Assembly: GCF_023017105.1 (NCBI RefSeq)
Contig: NZ_JALKEV010000009.1
Coordinates: 1 to 64,000 of the forward strand
Source of the DNA: Halalkalibacter sp. APA_J-10(15)
GTDB taxonomy: Bacteria > Bacillota > Bacilli > Bacillales > Bacillaceae_D
Reading direction: 5' to 3'
Length of the DNA stretch: 64,000 nt
The notes under the pieces are model-generated. The model searched no databases. It worked only from the letters and a program-made list of their open reading frames with translations, and was not told the origin of the DNA. The translations under genes and the position numbers were made by a program. Below, piece after piece: positions 45,758 to 55,146 of the stretch. The stretch's first letter is position 1; the number at the start of each line of letters is the position of its first letter.

Positions 45758-47245
45758 ACTGCTCTCTTTTGAATACCATTCTAATATCCTTTGAACGTTC
45801 TCATCATCCTGGTCAACAACTGTATATGTCCTCCCAGTAATTGATGAAAGAACTGAAAATTGGATCGAGGCGAGCCTTTTGCGTTTTTGAAAAAAGGAAG
45901 TATGACTTTCCATTGATTGGATTTTCTTCTTTTCTGAAATCACCGTTGTTTGTTTTAACCTTCGAAAGCGCAAGCAAATGAAGTCTCCATTCATAGATGT
46001 TGCTCCATCGCGGTATTGTAGGTAACCTAAAAGCAGAGAAAGAAGAATGATTAAAATTCCCCAATAGCCGTATGATGTAAAATAACAAGTTATGGCAGTT
46101 ACGACAATTGGCAGCCATGACATTCTTCTCATAGCACGGAAAATAGCTCGCTTCGGAATGGATATTAATGTATGATTTGTTTCGTAATGTGGTAAAACCT
46201 CTGCGAAAATGGCTTGAATCTCTTTAGGACGGATGATTGGTAAAATAACAGTCGAAAGTTGTTCATCCATACTTCCCCCACCGGCGCATTCGACATAGAC
46301 CGTCGCAAAACCAATCGGTTGTCTTAAAATCGATTTCTCAATTGAAACGGCTGTAACACGATTTAAAGCAATTGTTAATTGGCGTTTTTCGATAATACCA
46401 CGTGAAATAACTAATTCATTTCCATATTTCTCAATTTTAAAGCTACCGTATTTTAACATATGTGCTCCAATGGATATGAGCCATGCTAGTAAGAAACCAG
46501 CAAATAAGAGGAAAAGAAGAAGCCACAGACCACTATCACGAAAGAATGAAAATACTCGATCATAGATTGCTTCAGGGAGGAATTGTTCTACTTGTCCTAA
46601 TAACACGAGTACAGCTGACAATGTTAATCCAATCCCACTTGAAGTAAGTGCAGAAATCCATAGACGTGAGTTTGTTAAGTGCCATTGAAATTCAGGCTGC
46701 TCTTCCGGAGCTGCGTACTCCTTAACTTCTGTTTCGTCTTCTGTTTCATCATTGATCATGTCTTCACTTGTGGTAGTTATGTTATTATTTGTTTCATCAC
46801 GAAAGCTTTCCTTTAAATATTGTCTAATATTTATTGCCTCTTCTTTTTGAATCGCAAGCAATGATACTTCTGGTTCAGAGCCCCCTCCCGCAGTCTCTAC
46901 TTTCAGTTTAACGAGCCCAAACAACCGTTGAAACAACCCAGCAGTTATATCGATACTTTGAACTTTATGCTGGTATATAAATCTTTTTTTTCGGATGAAA
47001 ACCCCGTGTTGAATATATAATTGACCTTCGCTAACGCGATATTTAAAGAAAACCCACCTTAGTAGCCCAGATAATATGGCAACAACTAAAAGAAAAATCC
47101 ATATGTATTCAAATCGAAAAAAGCCTATCGGGTCTGTCGTTGTACCAATAAATAAACTAATAATAATTGGTAGTAGAAATTCTTTTAAGGCTAATACTGC
47201 TGAAATAAAAATGGTTGCAGGGTGCATACGCTTTAATTCAGTCAT
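45734..47245 (-). CDS. ydbT: Membrane PH-domain (bPH2) protein YdbT
   Basis: The protein has 503 aa with about six membrane helices and three bPH2 domains, each with the LYIQHGVFIRKKRFIYQHKV-like pattern (about 70-150, 260-340, 410-490). Phrases such as QSIDITAGLFQRLFGLVKLK and GIIEKRQLTIALNRVTAVSI are typical. It works as a pair with YdbS, which in B. subtilis is linked to resistance to certain antimicrobial peptides. The ATG at 47245 lies 8 bp inside the ydbS 3' end. Confidence 0.9.
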   Translation of the reverse strand: MTELKRMHPATIFISAVLALKEFLLPIIISLFIGTTTDPIGFFRFEYIWIFLLVVAILSGLLRWVFFKYRVSEGQLYIQHGVFIRKKRFIYQHKVQSIDITAGLFQRLFGLVKLKVETAGGGSEPEVSLLAIQKEEAINIRQYLKESFRDETNNNITTTSEDMINDETEDETEVKEYAAPEEQPEFQWHLTNSRLWISALTSSGIGLTLSAVLVLLGQVEQFLPEAIYDRVFSFFRDSGLWLLLFLLFAGFLLAWLISIGAHMLKYGSFKIEKYGNELVISRGIIEKRQLTIALNRVTAVSIEKSILRQPIGFATVYVECAGGGSMDEQLSTVILPIIRPKEIQAIFAEVLPHYETNHTLISIPKRAIFRAMRRMSWLPIVVTAITCYFTSYGYWGILIILLSLLLGYLQYRDGATSMNGDFICLRFRRLKQTTVISEKKKIQSMESHTSFFQKRKRLASIQFSVLSSITGRTYTVVDQDDENVQRILEWYSKESSEKDVRLS

Positions 47246-47714
47246 CTGTTGCCACCGCCGCAAGTGTTGCTATTTGATCTCGTAAATGATCAGCGACTTC
47301 TTGAGATAGTGCTGGGATCGTATGAACAGTAGCAGCTGTTGAAATAGTAACAGCCGACAGTTTATACTTCTTCAGTAACGGACCTTGAACGGTATCGACA
47401 TGCTGGACACGAGTCATTGGAATGAGTGTTCGTTTCATGATAATGACGCCATATTGTAAATCTACTTCCTCTCCTAACACTTCATAGCTCCAGCGCTTCC
47501 ACTTGATAGGTGGGAAAATTAGCACTGTAAATACCATATGAATAATCCATACAGCAATCAAGACCCATAGAATCCAATTAGGCAAAGAAAAGAAAAATAA
47601 TAGTACCCCGTACCCAATTGGTACGAGGGCTGTTATAATGCATTGGATAGCAGCTTGTAAACGAAACAAAGGTAATGCTTTCTCTGGTAGTGTTTCGGTT
47701 GGTTTTTCCCTCAA
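47238..47714 (-). CDS. ydbS: Membrane PH-domain (bPH2) protein YdbS
   Basis: The protein has 158 aa with two N-terminal membrane helices and one bPH2 domain (LQYGVIIMKRTLIPMTRVQH, then VDTVQGPLLKKYKLSAVTIS). The start is taken as the TTG at 47714: AGGAGG lies 8 nt before it, and the product then begins MREKPTE, like B. subtilis YdbS (MREQPKN). A reading from ATG 47744 would overlap the upstream gene and include the ribosome binding site. It pairs with YdbT. Confidence 0.9.
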   Translation of the reverse strand: MREKPTETLPEKALPLFRLQAAIQCIITALVPIGYGVLLFFFSLPNWILWVLIAVWIIHMVFTVLIFPPIKWKRWSYEVLGEEVDLQYGVIIMKRTLIPMTRVQHVDTVQGPLLKKYKLSAVTISTAATVHTIPALSQEVADHLRDQIATLAAVATDD

Positions 47715-47733
47715 GGTTGCTTCCTCCTCTAGT

Positions 47734-47943
47734 TTACTCCTCATCTTTTATATTAATAATCGTTACACCAAGTTCCTTTAATAAATCTATCACTTGTTTA
47801 TTTAACGTTCGGTCATATAATAGGCCAACTGAATGTACGACTTCTAACTCTTCTAAATCACCTGATTCGGCGTCTTCAATTAATTCAAGAATATCATCTA
47901 AGTTTTGCTTCTTTAATTCATCTAGAATGTCTTGTTTCATCAT
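47734..47943 (-). CDS. Small protein of unknown function (69 aa)
   Basis: The product has 69 aa, acidic: MMKQDILDELKKQNLDDILE, then LIEDAESGDLEELEVVHSVG and LLYDRTLNKQVIDLLKELGV. The helix-turn pattern resembles sigma factor region 1.1, but I cannot assign a family. It lies 6 bp after cvfC and 19 bp before ydbS on the same strand, so it is probably co-transcribed with both. GAAGGG precedes the ATG. Confidence 0.65.
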   Translation of the reverse strand: MMKQDILDELKKQNLDDILELIEDAESGDLEELEVVHSVGLLYDRTLNKQVIDLLKELGVTIINIKDEE

Positions 47944-47949
47944 CGCAAT

Positions 47950-49083
47950 CTACCCTTCATTCTTTCTTGCATCGGTCATTTGCTTCCAAACTGATCCTTT
48001 TGCTTCTTGACCACCTTCAATGCGTTCTAGCGCCATTTTCACTTGTAATGCAACTTCAAATTCTTCATCCGCTTCCGCTTTTTTTAATGCAGGAATGGCA
48101 GTTTCATTACCTACTTCATATAAAAACATAGCTGCTCTCCATCTAACTAGCTTATTCTTATCTTCCAGCGCTTCAATCATAGCAGGGATTGCTGCATCAC
48201 TCCCTATATCTGATAAGCAATCACCAGCTGTTCTTCGTACCGTAACGGAAGAATCCTTTAATGCTTTGTATAAGTAGGGCAGAACAGATTCTTTTTCAAT
48301 CATACCAAAATAAACAGTTGCTAATCGTCTTATAGAAGCTTTTTCATCATCTAAGGCTTTTTCTAGAACAGGAATATCCTTTTCCTTTGGGTCCATTCGT
48401 TCTAATACAGCATATCGCTTCTTCCAGTCATCTTCATTTAACATTTCGGGCGTAACTTCGATAAATCGGCTTGCAAACGCCGCTTCTTTTTCAGTTGGAT
48501 TTCCACTAGCTAGTGCGATTAATGCTTGAAGTCTTTCACTTGAATATGCAGCGGATAACTCATCAGCGACCTCTTTGGCTACTTGATCCAATTCACCATA
48601 GCGGACACCCTTCTCTACCCACTTACGCTCTAGTACAACGTTATCTTCTGGTTTCTGGACCTTTGTTACGGCTTCGGTGAATCTATCAGGCAAGCCCTCT
48701 CGCTTCTCTTGCTCCCCATCTGTTAATTTAATTTGCATTGGGATGCCCTTAAACATTTGTATGAAAACATTAACTTCACCATAATGTTCATTCACACCTG
48801 ATTCTTCTGAAGAATCACTTACTTGGTCTTCACCAAATACTTCTCTAACTTTAGGCAAAATTTGTTTCCAATCTTTTTTCGGATGACGGTCAATAGCAAT
48901 GAAATCCGCTACATGATAGACCCCTTTTACACCATCGATGTCAAATAATTGTTGTATATAACTTGGCGCTTCTTCTTTATTTTTTGCTGTATAAGAATTT
49001 CTAGTACTATCGCCCAAGCTTTCGCTTAATGTCAGTTTCATTGTATTCGGGCTAGGTGTAGGTTCAATTGAATGAATGTGCAT
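47950..49083 (-). CDS. cvfC: Conserved virulence factor C family protein (YpgR)
   Basis: The protein has 377 aa, the same length as B. subtilis YpgR. The N-terminal part (about 1-85) is a NifU N-terminal/scaffold-like domain (IEPTPSPNTMKLTLSESLGD; VKGVYHVADFIAIDRHPKKD). The C-terminal half is HEAT-like repeats (LEKALDDEKASIRRLATVYF; PAMIEALEDKNKLVRWRAAM). In Staphylococcus CvfC affects virulence gene expression; the mechanism is unknown. ATG 49083 follows GGAGGT by 7 nt; a reading from 49113 is unlikely. Confidence 0.9.
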   Translation of the reverse strand: MHIHSIEPTPSPNTMKLTLSESLGDSTRNSYTAKNKEEAPSYIQQLFDIDGVKGVYHVADFIAIDRHPKKDWKQILPKVREVFGEDQVSDSSEESGVNEHYGEVNVFIQMFKGIPMQIKLTDGEQEKREGLPDRFTEAVTKVQKPEDNVVLERKWVEKGVRYGELDQVAKEVADELSAAYSSERLQALIALASGNPTEKEAAFASRFIEVTPEMLNEDDWKKRYAVLERMDPKEKDIPVLEKALDDEKASIRRLATVYFGMIEKESVLPYLYKALKDSSVTVRRTAGDCLSDIGSDAAIPAMIEALEDKNKLVRWRAAMFLYEVGNETAIPALKKAEADEEFEVALQVKMALERIEGGQEAKGSVWKQMTDARKNEG

Positions 49084-49259
49084 GTCGAATACCTCCAATT
49101 TCCAATTCTTCATTTGGTTTTACTTTATCATACGATTTCTATCAATGCCACCCTTCCGCTCGAACTAACAAAATGATGTTTTAAAAGTATATGTAAAAGG
49201 AATGATTTACTGTATACTATTAATAGTCTGTTATAATAGAAAAAAGGGAGGTTTTTCTA

Positions 49260-49982
49260 TTGAGAATAGCTTTTTTATCTGATATTCATGGAAATGCAAC
49301 AGCATTGGAAGCTGTCCTACAAGATGTTCGTCAACAACAAGTCGATAAGATATGTATTTTAGGTGATTTATGCTTCCGAGGACCTGAACCAAAACGAGTA
49401 TTGGAAACGGTACAATCTTTAAATGCAAAAGTCATAAAAGGGAATGCTGATGAGTGGCTTGTTCGTGGATTTAAAGAAGGAGAAGTTCCGAAGCAAACAT
49501 TAGACATGATGAACCAGGAGCGCGACTGGACATTAAAGCGCTTAAATCAAAGTGATTTAGATTTTTTAGACCAATTGCCTACTGAGCTTGTACTAGATGA
49601 AGGAGTAGATACGATCATTCATGCCTTTCATGCGACTCCAACAAGTCTGTTTGATGTTGTTCTACCAGATGAAACTGATAAGATCGAAAACAACTTAATG
49701 CAGCGTGATGACGCAGATTTGTATGTTTATGGTCATATTCATCACCCTTATATTCGTTCAATGCATGGGAAGAATATCGTGAACGTCGGTAGCGTTGGCT
49801 TACCTTTTGATGGTCATCCACTTGCTTCTTATTTAGTAGCTGATGTTGAAGAGGGACGACACCGCTTACATTTAAATCGTGTTCCATATAACCGAGAGCA
49901 TGTCGTAGAAATCTACAAACAAGCCGGCTATCCGAATACGCAAACGATGGCGCCCGTTATCTTTTATGGTGTAAGACCATAA
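49260..49982 (+). CDS. Calcineurin-like metallophosphoesterase
   Basis: The protein has 240 aa with the YfcE/MJ0936-type metal motifs: SDIHGN (7-12), LGDLCFRGPEP (about 35-45), KGNADEW (about 60-66), AFHATP and YGHIHHPY with NVGSVGLP. It hydrolyses phosphodiesters or phosphomonoesters; the natural substrate is unknown. The start is a TTG preceded by GGGAGG. It stands alone and converges with brxA. Confidence 0.9.
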   Translation: MRIAFLSDIHGNATALEAVLQDVRQQQVDKICILGDLCFRGPEPKRVLETVQSLNAKVIKGNADEWLVRGFKEGEVPKQTLDMMNQERDWTLKRLNQSDLDFLDQLPTELVLDEGVDTIIHAFHATPTSLFDVVLPDETDKIENNLMQRDDADLYVYGHIHHPYIRSMHGKNIVNVGSVGLPFDGHPLASYLVADVEEGRHRLHLNRVPYNREHVVEIYKQAGYPNTQTMAPVIFYGVRP

Positions 49983-49988
49983 TTAAAT

Positions 49989-50037
49989 ACGAAAGGGATG
50001 TCTACCAATGTACATGATTGGTTGGACATCCCTTTTC
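49989..50037. terminator. Bidirectional terminator
   Basis: AAAGGGATGTCTACCAAT pairs with ATTGGTTGGACATCCCTTT between the phosphoesterase gene and brxA. Confidence 0.88.
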
Positions 50038-50045
50038 ACATTCTT

Positions 50046-50483
50046 CTATGATTGACAATGTTCGTTATAAGCAAGTGCTAGGTTACGAATAATATCCATC
50101 GGTTCAACGCCTTCAATTTGCTCTCTTGGAATAAAATGAACAAGATTCTTCCCTTTAAATAAAGCCATAGATGGTGAAGATGGTGGTATTTCACCAACGT
50201 ATTCACGCATTCGAGCAGTGGCCTCCTTATCCTGTCCTGCAAACACAGTTACTAGGTGATCAGGAGTGTGATCATGTTGAAGAGACGTGACTGCGGCAGG
50301 ACGTGCTAAACCAGCGGCGCAACCACAAACAGAGTTGATAACAACGAGTGTCGTCCCTTCTGCGCTCTCCATATAGGAATCAACTTCAGCTGAAGTTGTT
50401 AATTCCTCAAAACCATTTTCAGTAAGCTCTAATCTCATTGGTAATACAACTTGTTTCATGTATTCTTCATAAGCCATCGACAT
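50046..50483 (-). CDS. brxA: Bacilliredoxin BrxA/BrxB family
   Basis: The protein has 145 aa with the active site CGC in [16 protein letters not shown] (about 48-63) in a thioredoxin fold. It removes bacillithiol from S-bacillithiolated proteins after oxidative stress. The N-terminus [20 protein letters not shown] matches B. subtilis YphP (BrxA). It follows a thioredoxin-like gene by 4 bp, so the two form a redox operon. Confidence 0.92.
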   Translation of the reverse strand: MSMAYEEYMKQVVLPMRLELTENGFEELTTSAEVDSYMESAEGTTLVVINSVCGCAAGLARPAAVTSLQHDHTPDHLVTVFAGQDKEATARMREYVGEIPPSSPSMALFKGKNLVHFIPREQIEGVEPMDIIRNLALAYNEHCQS

Positions 50484-50487
50484 ATTA

Positions 50488-50817
50488 TTAAATATCCCCT
50501 TTCTCCATTAACGTATAAGGTAATAAAAGCTGATGTACATGCATGATTGAATGAAATGCATATATTTGCTTTACACTAAAACCTTTCTGAAAGATATAAA
50601 GTGCTGGCACACTTTTCACTTGCCACTTTTGAGCAAAAGTCGGTGCTTGATTTATATTAATTGTATATATCTTCACCATAGGTAGCATTTCTTCCACGAC
50701 TTCTAGCATTTTCTTTGCAACCGTGCATGTACCGCATAAAGGTGTATAAATAAATACAAATAAATCTTCACGCTTCGCTAATCGTTCGTTTATTTCTTCC
50801 ATTTTTAATTCAATCAT
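50488..50817 (-). CDS. Thioredoxin-like protein (YusE-like)
   Basis: The protein has 109 aa with a CxxC motif, CGTC, in [20 protein letters not shown] (about 22-41) and the cis-Pro in [13 protein letters not shown] (about 68-80). It is probably a cytosolic thiol-disulfide reductase. GAGGTG precedes the ATG. Its gene lies just before brxA, which suggests a shared role in thiol repair. The link to B. subtilis YusE is by resemblance only. Confidence 0.85.
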   Translation of the reverse strand: MIELKMEEINERLAKREDLFVFIYTPLCGTCTVAKKMLEVVEEMLPMVKIYTININQAPTFAQKWQVKSVPALYIFQKGFSVKQIYAFHSIMHVHQLLLPYTLMEKGDI

Positions 50818-50915
50818 AAAGACACCTCACATACTCAATACTATTGTAACAAAAATAAGTATACTTGTCTTATGATAAGCTGTACACGTTTCATGATTGA
50901 TATTAATTCATTACG

Positions 50916-50957
50916 CAAAAAATAAACCAAGCATTTATACGCTCGGTTTATTTTTTA
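50916..50957 (-). terminator. Terminator of the DUF2524 gene
   Basis: AAAATAAACC / GGTTTATTTT with an inner AAGC/GCTC stem, T-rich on the minus strand. Confidence 0.8.
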
Positions 50958-50962
50958 AAGGA

Positions 50963-51223
50963 TTATCGCTTTAAAATCATATGATTTTGCAGTTGTCGAA
51001 TTTGTTGCTGTTTTCGAGTTAATTCTTCGCGCTGCTCAGGTGTTGCTGTTCGAATTAACGTATCCAGCTCATTATGCATTGCCTGTAAATTTTCTTGTGT
51101 CTGTATGTAATCTGAATCATCAACCCAATTAACAGTTTGAGATTTTCTAAATATCTCCTCTGCCATTTCGATTTGATGATTGAAACGATTCAAAACTTCC
51201 TTAACGTGACTACGTTCAGTCAT
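50963..51223 (-). CDS. DUF2524 family protein (YtzC-like)
   Basis: The protein has 86 aa, helical, with a C-terminal EQREELTRKQQQIRQLQNHM ending ILKR, like B. subtilis YtzC (DUF2524). Function is unknown. ATG 51223 follows GGAGG; an upstream reading from 51241 includes the ribosome binding site. It is monocistronic with its own terminator. Confidence 0.85.
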   Translation of the reverse strand: MTERSHVKEVLNRFNHQIEMAEEIFRKSQTVNWVDDSDYIQTQENLQAMHNELDTLIRTATPEQREELTRKQQQIRQLQNHMILKR

Positions 51224-51285
51224 ATTCACAGCCTCCTCCATAAAGATGAACTGTGCTTACTTTTTCCAAAAAGGATACGTTCTAT

Positions 51286-52197
51286 TCACATTAATTTGTA
51301 AATCATGTGATCATAGGCAATAATAGCTCTGGGAAAACCCATCTCAGCTTCAGTTAATAATTCATTCTCCATATCAACATATCTAGAACTAATATGTGTA
51401 AGAATAAGTGATTGGACGTTTGCATTTTTAGCTAAACTAGTGACCTCTTTTATCGTCGAATGTCCATACTTTTTCGCATGCTCGCGTCGATCATCAAGAA
51501 ATGTTCCTTCATGAATAAGAAGGTCGACATTTTCGATAAATGGCGTTAAAGAAGCAATAGGTCTTGTATCTCCTACAATGACAACCTGCCTTCCCTTTTC
51601 TGGAGAACTAACATAGTCAGCATTATGGATCGTTTCACCATTACTTAATGTGACTTGTTCTCCATCTTTAATTTTTTTATAAATTGGCCCTGGTGAAATG
51701 CCCGCATTTTTTAATTTATCCACTAGCAATGAACCTGGCTTTTCATCTTCAATTAACTTGTATGCGAAGCTTTCAATGACATGATCGAGCTGTTTGACTG
51801 CAATCGTAATCCCTTGTTCATAAGCCTTAAATCCATCTTTGACGATGACATAGTCAATCGTATAACCAAGTGATGTCTTAGAAACCTCGAATGTCTTTTC
51901 AATAAATTCTTTAACTCCTTCAGGGCCATAAATCGTTAACTTGCTCTGACCACCTTGGGCAGAGCGTGACGATAATAGTCCTGGTAAACCATAGATATGA
52001 TCACCATGCAAATGTGTTATAAAGATATGTGAGATTTTCGAAAGCGTAATGGAACTGCTTAATAACTGATGTTGTGTCGCTTCTCCACAATCAAATAACC
52101 AGACATCTTTTCTTTGCAAAAAACGAACAGCTAACCCACTTACATTTCTTGATTTAGACGGTATTCCAGATCCCGTACCTAAAAAGTGAAACTCCAT
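51286..52197 (-). CDS. rnz: Ribonuclease Z
   Basis: The protein has 303 aa of the metallo-beta-lactamase fold: FLGTGSGIPSKSRNVSGLAV at the N-terminus, the zinc motif THLHGDHIYGLPG (about 61-73), an exosite arm near 150-180, VVIVGDTRPI, and HSTIKEV and LTHISSRY near the C-terminus. It cuts the 3' trailer from CCA-less tRNA precursors. It starts 2 nt after the DJ-1/PfpI gene, whose end carries GGAGAATAG as ribosome binding site, so the two are coupled. Confidence 0.95.
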   Translation of the reverse strand: MEFHFLGTGSGIPSKSRNVSGLAVRFLQRKDVWLFDCGEATQHQLLSSSITLSKISHIFITHLHGDHIYGLPGLLSSRSAQGGQSKLTIYGPEGVKEFIEKTFEVSKTSLGYTIDYVIVKDGFKAYEQGITIAVKQLDHVIESFAYKLIEDEKPGSLLVDKLKNAGISPGPIYKKIKDGEQVTLSNGETIHNADYVSSPEKGRQVVIVGDTRPIASLTPFIENVDLLIHEGTFLDDRREHAKKYGHSTIKEVTSLAKNANVQSLILTHISSRYVDMENELLTEAEMGFPRAIIAYDHMIYKLM

Positions 52198-52199
52198 TA

Positions 52200-52724
52200 C
52201 TATTCTCCAACTAGTGCATCTGCAAATGCTTTTGCATATGGAGGCAAATCAGGTGGGCGTCGACTTGAAATAATGTGATGATCTACAACAACGGCTTCAT
52301 CCTTCCATGTCGCACCTGCATTTTCCATATCATCACGAATTCCAGGTGTACTTGTAACGATTTTCCCTTCTAATATTTTTGCAGAAATAAGCACCCAGCC
52401 AGCGTGACAAATTTGTCCAATTGGTTTTTTCGCTTGATCCATTTCCTTTACAAGAGTAAGAACCTCTGGATATCGACGTAATTTGTCTGGAGCCCAGCCA
52501 CCAGGAACTAGAATTCCATCATATTCACTGCTCTTTACTTCAGAAAATGCATATTCTGTTGTAGCAGGGACACCATACTTTCCGATATATGTTTTGTCCT
52601 TTTCCAGTCCGACTAAATGGACAGTTGCTCCTTCCTCTCTTAAACGCATAACAGGATACCACAATTCCAAATCTTCAAATTCTTCATCAACAAGTGCGAT
52701 CACTTTTTTATGCTGTAGACGCAT
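52200..52724 (-). CDS. DJ-1/PfpI family protein
   Basis: The protein has 174 aa with the class I amidotransferase-like fold: VIALVDEEFEDLELWYPVMR at the N-terminus, DGILVPGGWAPDKLRR (about 70-85) and the nucleophile elbow IGQICHAGWVLI (Cys at about 106, then His). Family members are chaperones, deglycases or proteases of the YfkM/PfpI type; which one is unclear. ATG 52724 follows AAGGAG. It is coupled to rnz. Confidence 0.88.
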   Translation of the reverse strand: MRLQHKKVIALVDEEFEDLELWYPVMRLREEGATVHLVGLEKDKTYIGKYGVPATTEYAFSEVKSSEYDGILVPGGWAPDKLRRYPEVLTLVKEMDQAKKPIGQICHAGWVLISAKILEGKIVTSTPGIRDDMENAGATWKDEAVVVDHHIISSRRPPDLPPYAKAFADALVGE

Positions 52725-52861
52725 ATCTTCACTCTCCTTTTTCATTTATAGATAGTATAACATGTTCGTTTTCTTTTCAAAATTGTTACACGTGTTCTAT
52801 CTTCTCTTTTCCCACATAAAAATAGAGAAACAACCACGACCTTACTTAGGAGGAATGAATC

Positions 52862-54010
52862 GTGAACACGAAAACGAAAGGGACTTTACTCGTCTCAACA
52901 GCGATGGTTGGTTCAGTCAGCTCCTTTATTTCACTTCCCATTGATCAGCCGCAACTTGAATTGTCTAATCATGCCAAAAAGTGGACTCATCATCAGTCTT
53001 TACAATTTGGAGATAGAAATAGCTCTGTTTATAATCTTCAAGGGTATTTAAAAGCATTTGATTATTATCGTGGAGAACAAGATGGTCAATTCGGTTTATT
53101 GACGAAGTTAGCGATTATTTCCTATCAGAAACAGCACCAGTTACAAATGAATGGAGTTGCAAATGAAGAAACACTTAAACATTTGTTGCACTCTAATGAA
53201 GTTCAGTTAAAAATTGACGAGGCGAAGATTAGTAGTTTTACTATTGAAGAGCAGCCAAACAGTTTAGATCATGTACTAACGGCAACCGAAGAAACATCAT
53301 CTTTAAAAGGAAGCTCACAGCACCTATTTCAAATTGGCGACGAAGGCCAACAAGTTGAAAGCTTTCAAGAAACGTTAGCTGAGTTTGGATATTATAGTGG
53401 AATAGACGGCATTTTTGGTCCAAAAACAAAAGAGGCCGTGAAACTCTTCCAAGAAAAACATCATTTGCAAGTTGATGGTATTATCGGTCCTGAAACGAAA
53501 GAAGCTTTAGCAAATACAGATGATATTATCAAATATGAAGCTACTGAAGTCGTTGTTGAAAATGAGATAGAAACGCAGATCAATACGACTAAACATAACG
53601 AAGACATAGAAAGTAAAGAAGCAGGTGACAAATCAAATAAGGAAAATGAACGTAATCATCATTCTGATGTGATTGATACAGCCCATTCTTTAATTGGAAC
53701 ACCTTATTCGTGGGGAGGAACAACCACTGCTGGTTTTGATTGTAGCGGCTTTATTCAATATGTGTTTGAGAAGCATCACATATCTGTGCCACGTACAACA
53801 AACGACTTGTACAATGAAGGAGCGTCAGTGTCGAGCTTGCAAGTTGGTGACATAGTATTTTTCACTACATATCGTAGTGGACCTTCTCATGCTGGAATCT
53901 ACATCGGTGATCAACAATTTATTCATGCCGGATCATCAACGGGTGTTACAATATCTAGTTTAGATCAAAATTATTGGTCTGAGCGTTATATAGGTGCAAA
54001 ACGTTACTAA
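52862..54010 (+). CDS. NlpC/P60 cell wall hydrolase with two peptidoglycan-binding domains
   Basis: The protein has 382 aa. After a signal-like start (NTKTKGTLLVSTAMVGSVSS) come two PG_binding_1 domains (about 47-105, LQFGDRNSSVYNLQGYLKAF; and about 157-216, FQIGDEGQQVESFQETLAEF), a charged linker, and the NlpC/P60 domain with Cys in TTAGFDCSGFIQYVFEK (about 296), His in GPSHAGIYIGD and His in FIHAGSS. It should cut peptidoglycan stem peptides (DL-endopeptidase). The start is a GTG with AGGAGG 8 nt upstream. Confidence 0.9.
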   Translation: MNTKTKGTLLVSTAMVGSVSSFISLPIDQPQLELSNHAKKWTHHQSLQFGDRNSSVYNLQGYLKAFDYYRGEQDGQFGLLTKLAIISYQKQHQLQMNGVANEETLKHLLHSNEVQLKIDEAKISSFTIEEQPNSLDHVLTATEETSSLKGSSQHLFQIGDEGQQVESFQETLAEFGYYSGIDGIFGPKTKEAVKLFQEKHHLQVDGIIGPETKEALANTDDIIKYEATEVVVENEIETQINTTKHNEDIESKEAGDKSNKENERNHHSDVIDTAHSLIGTPYSWGGTTTAGFDCSGFIQYVFEKHHISVPRTTNDLYNEGASVSSLQVGDIVFFTTYRSGPSHAGIYIGDQQFIHAGSSTGVTISSLDQNYWSERYIGAKRY

Positions 54011-54062
54011 GAAACCTATAATCATACACTTGAAACGAATTTGTTTATTTTAAACATACTAA

Positions 54063-54106
54063 GACTAGTGGGTAAGATCATCGACGGATGATTTTGCCCA
54101 CTAGTC
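54063..54106 (+). terminator. Terminator of the NlpC/P60 gene
   Basis: GACTAGTGGG / CCCACTAGTC with further inner pairing (ATCATC/GATGAT). The T run is short. Confidence 0.75.
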
Positions 54107-54112
54107 TCGTTT

Positions 54113-54198
54113 AAGAGGCTGGGACATAACTAGTTTAAATAATAAAAGTCGGTGAAATTTTCATTTCAGCGAAGGGTTTTGTCCCAGCCGCTTTTTTC
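54113..54198. repeat. Dispersed hairpin repeat, short form
   Basis: GGCTGGGAC and GTCCCAGCC arms enclose AAGTCGGTGAAATTTTCATT. A T run follows on the plus strand. The core matches 35791-35880 and the ends match 57880-58123. It lies between the NlpC/P60 gene and cheV and may terminate both. Confidence 0.8.
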
Positions 54199-54205
54199 TA
54201 TCTTA

Positions 54206-55111
54206 TTACAATACAAGTTGATCGATCACTTTAATGAGTTCGACAATTTGCGGTTTACTTATTTGTGCATCGGCACCGATTCCTTTACCTTTATAAAATA
54301 AATCTTCTGTAATAAGCGAAGAAAAGATGACAACAGGTAATTGCTGCAATTTTTCATCTTCCTTTATTCTCTTTGTTAAATGGTGTCCATCCATCTTAGG
54401 CATTTCAATATCGGTAATGACTAATTGAAGATCATCAAATAAGCTCTCATCATCTTTCTTACCATATAAGAACTCCCAAAGCGCTTGTCCATCTTCAAAA
54501 AATTGAACTTGATCATAGCCTGCTTCCTTTAACGTATCTCCAATTAATTTACGTAAAATAGCTGAGTCTTCGGCCACTATAATTTTTTTATTACTTCTTT
54601 CTCTTTCACCAAGTTGCTTGACTTGTTGAACAGATATGCTACGTTCAGGGTTTATGTCAACGAGAATCTTTTCAAAGTCTACTAGTAGAATCATTTCGTC
54701 TTCAATTTTTATAACACCGGTTGCAGCTGTTTCGATATTTTGAGCAAGCTCATTAGGTTTTTGAATATCTTCCCAAGAAATGCGATGAATACGAGAAACA
54801 TCTTGAACACGAAAAGCTACTTTTAACTGATTTAATTCTGCAATAATAAACTTATCATCATTTAAATTGTTTGAAGGTTCGAAGCCTAATACATCTGTTA
54901 AATTGACTACTGTCATGACTTCCTCACGTAACCGAATAATACCTTCTATATGTCGGTGGCTATTCGGAATTGGAGTAATCGTTTGAGCAGGAATAATTTC
55001 ACGTACTTTCATAACATTTATTCCGAATAAGCTTGTACCGACTTCAAAAACAATGACTTCTAATTCATTTGTACCTGTTTCTAGTAAAATTCCTTTTTTG
55101 CTTTCAGCCAT
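54206..55111 (-). CDS. cheV: Chemotaxis coupling protein CheV
   Basis: The protein has 301 aa: an N-terminal CheW domain (about 15-150, EVIVFEVGTSLFGINVMKVR) and a C-terminal receiver domain (about 175-300) with the acidic pair in IIVAEDSA, the phospho-accepting Asp in VITDIEMPKMDG and the conserved Lys in AQISKPQ. It couples chemoreceptors to CheA and takes part in adaptation. AGGGGAG precedes the ATG. No other chemotaxis gene is in the window. Confidence 0.95.
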   Translation of the reverse strand: MAESKKGILLETGTNELEVIVFEVGTSLFGINVMKVREIIPAQTITPIPNSHRHIEGIIRLREEVMTVVNLTDVLGFEPSNNLNDDKFIIAELNQLKVAFRVQDVSRIHRISWEDIQKPNELAQNIETAATGVIKIEDEMILLVDFEKILVDINPERSISVQQVKQLGERERSNKKIIVAEDSAILRKLIGDTLKEAGYDQVQFFEDGQALWEFLYGKKDDESLFDDLQLVITDIEMPKMDGHHLTKRIKEDEKLQQLPVVIFSSLITEDLFYKGKGIGADAQISKPQIVELIKVIDQLVL

Positions 55112-55146
55112 GTCGTACCTTCTCCCCTTTAAGTTAGAGAACTATA

